A DNA stretch of 64,000 nucleotides from Nanobdellota archaeon. Its GTDB lineage: Archaea > Nanobdellota > Nanobdellia > Woesearchaeales > UBA9642. The notes beneath the pieces are model-generated. The model searched no databases and was not told where the DNA came from. It saw only the letters and a list, made by a program, of their open reading frames with translations. The DNA lies in NCBI GenBank assembly GCA_021813435.1, contig JAKAKR010000016.1:1-64000 (forward strand), written 5' to 3'. Below are positions 58,871-64,000 of the stretch, piece after piece. Numbering within the stretch: position 1 is the stretch's first letter; each line of letters opens with the position of its first letter. A program made the translations under genes and the position numbers.

Positions 58871-60700
58871 TCATGTCGGCCATGTTCCAGTGGTTCTGAG
58901 TCTTTTATATCCTTCAATCCCTTCAGTTTCGATTATGGACCCTACCCGTATGAGATCCAGCCAATTTCGCGACCATCCTTTTCCATCGCCAAAATCAAAT
59001 ATTTCTATTGTCGCCAATTCGTGCGAAAATCCGTCATCAGTTGAAGTATCAACCATTGGCAAAAGGTCAAAGAAATGTTCTGCTCCTGGAAGTATAGTGT
59101 AACAGAATGGATTGACGAATTTTGTTCCTGCCTGTTTTAATCTCTTGCCGTAGGAGATACTCTGACGTATCATCTGTTTTGATTCCCCAAAACGGTAAAT
59201 CCCTTTACTATGACCTCCAATAAATCCGAGCATGAATCCGCAGGTTACATCAAGTCCATAATCTGTCATCATACGGACTATTTTTATTGTCTGTTCCTGA
59301 TTGGCATTAAGTGCAGGCTTGTGGCTATCATACAATGATTCAGTATTTGCTGATTCGACTGCAAGGTATAATCCGTAGAACCCGCTTTCATGCATGGCGC
59401 GAACCATATCTGTTGTTGTGACGCCACTCTTTTTTGCAGCAAGAATCCTGTTGAATTTGTTTTCTTCACCTGCCCGGACACTGCGCTGTATCTCACTGAT
59501 ACTTACTTCAGGGAGCAGGGCGATGAGTGAATATAACGCCACTCCCCCTTCTTCATAGCATGCAAAATCATATTTTTTCAATGTAGACATCATCTGCAGT
59601 GCAGCGAGCGGGTCATGAAATAAGTTATCGTCATCGATCAACAATTCTGTCACTCCTGCAGCTTGAAGTGTTGAAAAATACTGTTCTTGCAATGCCTGCG
59701 GAACATACCGGGTCGGTCCCTGTATCGAAGGTATGGTGCAAAAATCGCATTTCACATTGCATCCGATTGATGTGAACCCGTAAAGTATATTTCCATCGAT
59801 CTGTTTTCTTGCGCCTGCAGAGTGGAATGGTTTGTTATAGCGGTCGAGATTTATTAATGATAGATCAGGGATTGCAATGGCGCTGATATCTGATAAGAAT
59901 TTTTGTTGCGGCCTGATTTCAAGCAGATTATTATTCCGATAGGCAATACCATTGATTTCCGAGATTGGCCTACTGTTTTTTCCTGTCAGAAAATCCGCTA
60001 ATGCAACAAAAGCGTGATCTGCTTCTTGCAGGACAACATAATCTATCGGTGAATCAATGAGCGCGTCGCGCACGCAACTGTTGTCCGGTTCTCCCACATG
60101 CGCTCCACCCATGACAACAGGGATTTCTGGTTTGAGTAATTTCATAAGGTCTGCAACCTCGCGCGCATTGCCCCATTGATGAGTATAGTCGATGGTGATG
60201 CCGACAATATGCGGATCATACTGTCGCACAATTTGCGCGATTTTTGCACGTGAAAGCCCATAAGACATCATGATGCTGCCTTCTGCCGAGGTGAAATAGT
60301 GTTGTTCGTTGTCCCAATCCTCAAATGGCGCATCAAGTATTCTCACATTGTACCCTGCACGCTTTGCTGCAGTCCCTACGCGCAATAGTCCCATCGGGAT
60401 ACCTGCACGTTTCATCTCTGACAGTTCAGTGATGCTGTTGTCGCGCAACGTTTGCGTCACGGTTTTGCAATAGGCTAATTCTTGAGGATCCTTTTCGTCA
60501 CGATAGATTCCTTCCATGATAATATCCAATGGTTTTACGATCCGAGTATAATACGGAACAATAAGTAATATGCGCGGCTTCTCATCACTACAATCAATAT
60601 GCGTCAGGGAATCCGGCAGTTTTCCGTGGGATAATTCTTTAGCGAGTATGCTTTCGAGTTTTGGTCTATTACAGTCAGGTGTTAAATCAGGATGTATCAT
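58871..60700 (-). CDS. B12-binding-domain radical SAM enzyme
   Basis: 609 residues. The N-terminal region (about 45-260) is a cobalamin-binding-like Rossmann domain with 'RILDAPFEDW' and 'IPVVMGGAHVGEP'. The radical SAM core begins with 'GFTSIGCNVKCDFCTIPS' (C-x3-C-x2-C, about residue 320). Such enzymes methylate or rearrange unreactive carbons in lipids, cofactors or natural products; the substrate is not evident. A perfect palindrome CACTTTAAAGTG (60709-60720) sits just before the start and includes a TATA-like core. Confidence 0.85.
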   Translation of the reverse strand: MIHPDLTPDCNRPKLESILAKELSHGKLPDSLTHIDCSDEKPRILLIVPYYTRIVKPLDIIMEGIYRDEKDPQELAYCKTVTQTLRDNSITELSEMKRAGIPMGLLRVGTAAKRAGYNVRILDAPFEDWDNEQHYFTSAEGSIMMSYGLSRAKIAQIVRQYDPHIVGITIDYTHQWGNAREVADLMKLLKPEIPVVMGGAHVGEPDNSCVRDALIDSPIDYVVLQEADHAFVALADFLTGKNSRPISEINGIAYRNNNLLEIRPQQKFLSDISAIAIPDLSLINLDRYNKPFHSAGARKQIDGNILYGFTSIGCNVKCDFCTIPSIQGPTRYVPQALQEQYFSTLQAAGVTELLIDDDNLFHDPLAALQMMSTLKKYDFACYEEGGVALYSLIALLPEVSISEIQRSVRAGEENKFNRILAAKKSGVTTTDMVRAMHESGFYGLYLAVESANTESLYDSHKPALNANQEQTIKIVRMMTDYGLDVTCGFMLGFIGGHSKGIYRFGESKQMIRQSISYGKRLKQAGTKFVNPFCYTILPGAEHFFDLLPMVDTSTDDGFSHELATIEIFDFGDGKGWSRNWLDLIRVGSIIETEGIEGYKRLRTTGTWPT

Positions 60701-60780
60701 ATAGTAATCACTTTAAAGTGGTGTAGACAAGAGTATATCTTTTTTTACCCGAACATGTTCGGCTCAAGAAAGAATGCGCA

Positions 60781-61455
60781 TTATCCCTGCTTCAATTCCT
60801 GCTCGATAATCACCGGCAATAATGTTAATTCTGCCTTGCGCAGATGCTCTTGATAGGTTGATACTGCAAGTTTTGCGATCTTTGCAAGCCGGTGTACAGT
60901 GATTTTTCTCGGATAGGAATAATAGCCGTGCGCATAGGCGAGTTCGAGTGCACGCTTCTGATGCGGAGAAAGTTTGGGCATGACATTCGGGAAATAGATG
61001 TCAGTGAGGACTGATTGTTCAAGCCGCAGTATGGTGCAGACATCCATATGCGATTTCAATGATTTGATGAATTGCATGAGCTCCTCCTTATCCCATGCGG
61101 CGACCTCCCAATATTCATGCCCATCATAATGGTTCACGACCGGCTTTACAAAAAATATTCTGCGCGTATGATAGAGCATGACATGCTCGCCATCAGGTGC
61201 AAGCTTAATCTCATAGGTAAACATATCGCCTGAAATCTCGACTTTTGTTATGCGCTTATCTGACTGTAAATCCTTGAGAAATTTTTTCTTTTGCGCTTCA
61301 TCATTGCTCTGAAAAAAACAGGTTGTCGTCGCATATTTCTGTTTTTTCTCCTCGTACCAGGTACTGGGATAAGAATAAACAATCAGATGAAATTTTTTGC
61401 AGCGATTGACGATCGGACAATCTTTATGATTCAATTTGAGCTTTGTAATCCACAT
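60781..61455 (-). CDS. Bat-type HTH_10 transcription regulator
   Basis: 224 residues from the ATG at 61455, 25-30 bases after the TATA element ACTATATAAACC (about 61479-61488). An ATG at 61500 would be upstream of this promoter. The N-terminus 'MWITKLKLNHKDCPI' is typical of the family. The C-terminal HTH_10 domain reads 'LSPHQKRALELAYAHGYYSYPRKI' (cited by LSPHQKRALELA) and 'LAVSTYQEHLRKAE'. The family was defined by bacterio-opsin activator; the target here is unknown. Divergent from 61574-61885. Confidence 0.85.
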   Translation of the reverse strand: MWITKLKLNHKDCPIVNRCKKFHLIVYSYPSTWYEEKKQKYATTTCFFQSNDEAQKKKFLKDLQSDKRITKVEISGDMFTYEIKLAPDGEHVMLYHTRRIFFVKPVVNHYDGHEYWEVAAWDKEELMQFIKSLKSHMDVCTILRLEQSVLTDIYFPNVMPKLSPHQKRALELAYAHGYYSYPRKITVHRLAKIAKLAVSTYQEHLRKAELTLLPVIIEQELKQG

Positions 61456-61573
61456 ATCCAGATAGTGCGCGCAAGGGTTTATATAGTTAGCGTCCGGCAT
61501 AAGAAAGAGCGCGACAGGAAAACAGGAAAAATATTAAAGAAAGATTTATATAATGATGCAGCATCTCTTCTGT

Positions 61574-61885
61574 ATGGGTGTTGCCCGAAAAACAACGACC
61601 ACTCATACCTCAAATTCTTTAGACATCTTTGTGAATGGCGAAGTAGACAAGATTGTTCAGCAGGAAGTCTCTTACGCGCTCCAAAAAGGCATTAAAGGAC
61701 ATCGTTCAGTGAATGTGTATATCCCTGCTGCACGTGAAACGCTCTATGAAAAACTCAAAAAGACGTATCCCTTCAGTGTAGTAACCTTCATGATCAATAC
61801 AAAGGATCGAGAGCATGATATCATGGGAGATTATTACTGCCTTTTCATGGATAATGGCACACGCCCGCCTTATCGCGCCGTCTGA
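61574..61885 (+). CDS. Small hypothetical protein divergent from the bat-type regulator
   Basis: 103 residues from the ATG at 61574, about 25 bases after TTTATATAAT (61544-61553); an ATG at 61553 overlaps that element. A compact alpha/beta protein with no membrane segment ('SLDIFVNGEVDKIVQQEV', 'RSVNVYIPAARETLYEKL'). No family recognised. Confidence 0.5.
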   Translation: MGVARKTTTTHTSNSLDIFVNGEVDKIVQQEVSYALQKGIKGHRSVNVYIPAARETLYEKLKKTYPFSVVTFMINTKDREHDIMGDYYCLFMDNGTRPPYRAV

Positions 61886-61933
61886 ACTCATCCTATCGAC
61901 TAAGAAGTCTGGTGTGTGCTGCAGAAAACAGTA

Positions 61934-63145
61934 TCAGAGTTCAAGTATCTTGTCTCCTGCTTTGCGCACCCTATCCTCATACTCATAGACTTTTTCGCCC
62001 TCATGTTTTTCGGTCTCGAATGCCGCGATGAGTTTTTTGGCAAGTAGGAATTCTTTATCAGTATCAACGCCCGTGATCTTTGCCTGCCCCAGATGCTCTC
62101 TGACCAGCGCATCTTCCAATTCAGCAATGCTCTTCTCCTCGATCTTTATCTCTTCAAATTCCTGAGCAAGGAGCTTATGCGTATTCTTGAGGATAAAGAA
62201 TGCGCCTTGCGCATTGATCTTCCGGAATAATTCGCGGAAATTGATATCAGAAACCTTGCCGGTCTTTAATCTTCCGGCAATGCGCAAAAGTACAATCGTA
62301 TCAGTGAATTGTCGGTCATGGATTTTTGCAGCGATCATCTCCTCGACTTCTTCAGGGCTCTTATGTTCTGCATCAATCACCAAGGCTGCGGTTTTTTTTA
62401 TGAGCACTTCTTTTCTGATGAGTTTTCCATTATCGTAGATGTAGAATCCGCCATTGCCCAGCTTTTCAAGTTCTGCAAAACTGTCAGGAAAAAGCGGTCC
62501 GGGATAGATGACATTCTTATAATCCTTGCCGGTATATTCCTTGACAATATGCACATGTCCTCCGGCATAATAATCAAATCCTTTGGGAAGATAGGATAAT
62601 TCCGAAGCGCCGATACTGGTCAATTCCTTAGGCATAAGTTCAGTGATTGCAGAATGGAACAGAAATATCTTGAATCCTTTTTCTTTCTCTAAAGATTCCT
62701 TGTCCAGCGATTCATAGAATTGTTTTTCAAGAGTTCCACGTTTGCCAAGCATCCCTGCGATTTTTACGCCGGTCTTTTTGTCCGTGAACAGTTTGAGATG
62801 AAGCTTTCCATCGACGATTGATCCCTTGACGACATTCAGGACCAGCCCTGCTTCCTCAAGAACATCAATCATGGTCTTTCCGGATGGTGAGTAATCGTGT
62901 GATCCGGCGATAATATAAACCGGGATTCCTGCGTCTTTCAATCGCTTCAATTCTTTTACTGCACTGCGAATGTGTTCAATGCCTGGTATTGCGGTGTGAA
63001 ATAGATCTCCGGCGATAAGGAGAAAATCGACTTTTTCTTCTATGCATTGTGCGATTGCTGTCTTGAATGCTTCACTGGATAATTCCCGCAATTGCGGATC
63101 CCTCCAGGAACCGATATGACAGTCTGCCATATGCGCAAATTTCAT
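61934..63145 (-). CDS. mre11: Mre11/SbcD-type DNA repair nuclease
   Basis: Metal-dependent nuclease for DNA double-strand break processing. 403 residues. Phosphoesterase motifs: 'MADCHIGSW' (DxH), 'IAGDLFH', 'IAGSHDYS' (Asn of the usual GNHD replaced by Ser) and 'YAGGHVHIV'. The C-terminal helical region would bind Rad50. No rad50, herA or nurA lies in this window. TATA-like CTTAATAAATCC precedes the start. Confidence 0.9.
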   Translation of the reverse strand: MKFAHMADCHIGSWRDPQLRELSSEAFKTAIAQCIEEKVDFLLIAGDLFHTAIPGIEHIRSAVKELKRLKDAGIPVYIIAGSHDYSPSGKTMIDVLEEAGLVLNVVKGSIVDGKLHLKLFTDKKTGVKIAGMLGKRGTLEKQFYESLDKESLEKEKGFKIFLFHSAITELMPKELTSIGASELSYLPKGFDYYAGGHVHIVKEYTGKDYKNVIYPGPLFPDSFAELEKLGNGGFYIYDNGKLIRKEVLIKKTAALVIDAEHKSPEEVEEMIAAKIHDRQFTDTIVLLRIAGRLKTGKVSDINFRELFRKINAQGAFFILKNTHKLLAQEFEEIKIEEKSIAELEDALVREHLGQAKITGVDTDKEFLLAKKLIAAFETEKHEGEKVYEYEDRVRKAGDKILEL

Positions 63146-63279
63146 ATGATGAGGGAGTAGGAACGGATTTATTAAGGTAGTGGAATACTCCGGTCGCAGA
63201 ATAGTACACGAAAAAATAGTGTGAGTAAAAAAGAGAATAAGAGAAAAGAATACCTGAACGAGAAGATAACTAAAAAAAA

Positions 63280-63750
63280 TTATTTCAGTTTCTTGAGCAC
63301 TGTGTATTGCCGGTCAGCAGGGTTCTGCGCGTTGTTGTGAAAATCATCCATGATGTAAAGCCAATCTGCACCGGATTTTGTGTAGACAGCGACCTTATGC
63401 GCATTGCCGCCATAGAGGTCTGCCTGGATGGTTTCCAGAAGCGACGGTCCCTCGAGTATGAGTTGGTAGAGTTTATGATGCGGATTTTTGAGAGTAGGGT
63501 GTGATTCTGTGATCGTATCAATGGTGGTTTTTCCCATGTCGTGCCATTGACCATCAGCATCGTCGCAGATATAGCGGGCAACAGTTGTCCCCTGAGAAAA
63601 TTTCTCTGCGATGGTGTCGTATATTGCTTTGAAATCAGCATATTTATCCAATCGCGTTGATGCGCCGGGAAGTGCTATTCCAAGTGCTTCTCCTGAAGGG
63701 ATGCGTTTGATTGTGTTCATTTTTTGTGTGTCTGTTTGTTCTGTATTCAT
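63280..63750 (-). CDS. Hypothetical protein
   Basis: 156 residues, soluble, no signal peptide, no known family. 'GQWHDMGKTTIDTI' and 'DWLYIMDDFHNNAQ' are distinctive. A TATA element (ATTTTTAAATAC, about 63771-63782) lies 25 bases upstream, preceded by the same ATCACT-N4-AGTGAT palindrome found before kinase 2. Confidence 0.5.
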   Translation of the reverse strand: MNTEQTDTQKMNTIKRIPSGEALGIALPGASTRLDKYADFKAIYDTIAEKFSQGTTVARYICDDADGQWHDMGKTTIDTITESHPTLKNPHHKLYQLILEGPSLLETIQADLYGGNAHKVAVYTKSGADWLYIMDDFHNNAQNPADRQYTVLKKLK

Positions 63751-63795
63751 AGTGCTTAAGAAAAAATAATGTATTTAAAAATCTTTCGATTATTA

Positions 63796-63811
63796 ATCAC
63801 TATTAAGTGAT
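63796..63811. promoter_or_regulatory. ATCACT-N4-AGTGAT palindrome, second occurrence
   Basis: Perfect inverted repeat with six-base arms, about 15 bases upstream of the TATA element of the 63280-63750 gene. The same sequence and spacing occur at 31165-31180 before kinase 2, which suggests one regulator for both. Confidence 0.55.
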
Positions 63812-63851
63812 AATACATCTTGATCGATGAATGCCTTCAGAATATCACGCA

Positions 63852-64000
63852 TCATTTGCGCTTTGTTTCCCTCGAATAAAGCGATCCATAATACTTGCGC
63901 AGCGCAGGCTCGGTTGGCGTCAGGAAAAATGTTTGATAACCAAAAGAAGATTCAAGACATGCCTGTACGTACGCATTATCAGCGCCGGTCGCCACCGGGC
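63852..64000 (-). CDS. C-terminal fragment of an unidentified protein, cut by window edge
   Basis: An open frame enters from the right edge and ends at TGA 63852-63854, giving about 48 residues ('NAYVQACLESSFGYQ', 'YYGSLYSRETKRK' at the end). The codon use looks coding. Too little is present to assign a family. Confidence 0.4.
   Translation of the reverse strand, partial: PVATGADNAYVQACLESSFGYQTFFLTPTEPALRKYYGSLYSRETKRK

Overview
The window looks like a chromosomal segment of an archaeon. It encodes aRF1, aIF5A, eL40, archaeal Elp3, a Dph2-type diphthamide enzyme, AbrB-PhoU and TrmB regulators, and many genes have a TATA box about 25 bases before the start codon. Small gene size, dense packing, many hypothetical membrane proteins and several bacterial-type genes (Liv transporter, AlaE-like exporter, short Tgt) suggest a DPANN lineage such as a Woesearchaeota-like organism. 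The exact lineage is inference.

Layout. 1-9.4 kb: a transposase fragment at the edge, aRF1, an AlaE-like alanine exporter and a branched-chain amino acid ABC importer (livF, livG, livM, livH) with a double-domain binding protein. 9.5-12.1 kb: an AbrB-PhoU regulator convergent with a membrane Ser/Thr kinase, plus a small ribbon-helix-helix gene. 12.2-16.7 kb: a DUF2207 membrane protein, an SprT-like metalloprotease, aIF5A, eL40 and a site-2 protease. 16.7-28.1 kb: one long minus-strand operon of about 13 genes (below). 28.2-31.1 kb: a second AbrB-PhoU/kinase pair. 31.2-37.8 kb: TrmJ, an Fe-S-type regulator with a DUF1858 protein, a CYTH protein, Elp3, MutY and a nucleoside kinase. 37.8-38.9 kb: dph2 split in two by a structured element. 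39-42 kb: a TrmB regulator, pyrF and pyrE. 42-48.1 kb: the suf operon. 48.2-53.8 kb: a PLP enzyme, Tgt and a Ski2-like helicase. 54.9-58.8 kb: an asparagine cluster (Lrp/AsnC regulator, intron-containing tRNA-Asn, asnB, asnS). 58.9-64 kb: a B12-binding radical SAM enzyme, a bat-type regulator and Mre11.

The most exciting region is the 16.7-28.1 kb operon. In transcription order it encodes a beta-rich protein, a tiny acidic ORF, an ARC/Mpa-type AAA ATPase with tandem OB domains, a candidate ubiquitin-like precursor ending in Gly-Gly plus three residues, a JAMM isopeptidase, a tandem two-domain E1, four to five paralogues of a family with an SH3-like N-terminus and an invariant cysteine, and two membrane proteins. 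Together they look like a self-contained ubiquitin-like conjugation and unfolding system with an E1 organised like eukaryotic Uba1. No recognisable E2 is present; the cysteine family is a candidate for that role.

Other notable signals. Two copies of a ~114-base structured element show compensatory stem changes; one lies inside dph2 and one between sufB and sufD. A perfect AATGGT-N-ACCATT operator is shared by the cysteine-containing HTH regulator and the suf promoter. Each TrmB-like gene has a palindrome at its own promoter, and a second palindrome, ATCACT-N4-AGTGAT, sits before two unrelated accessory genes. No stretch over 300 bases lacks a gene, and no CRISPR array or rRNA was seen.
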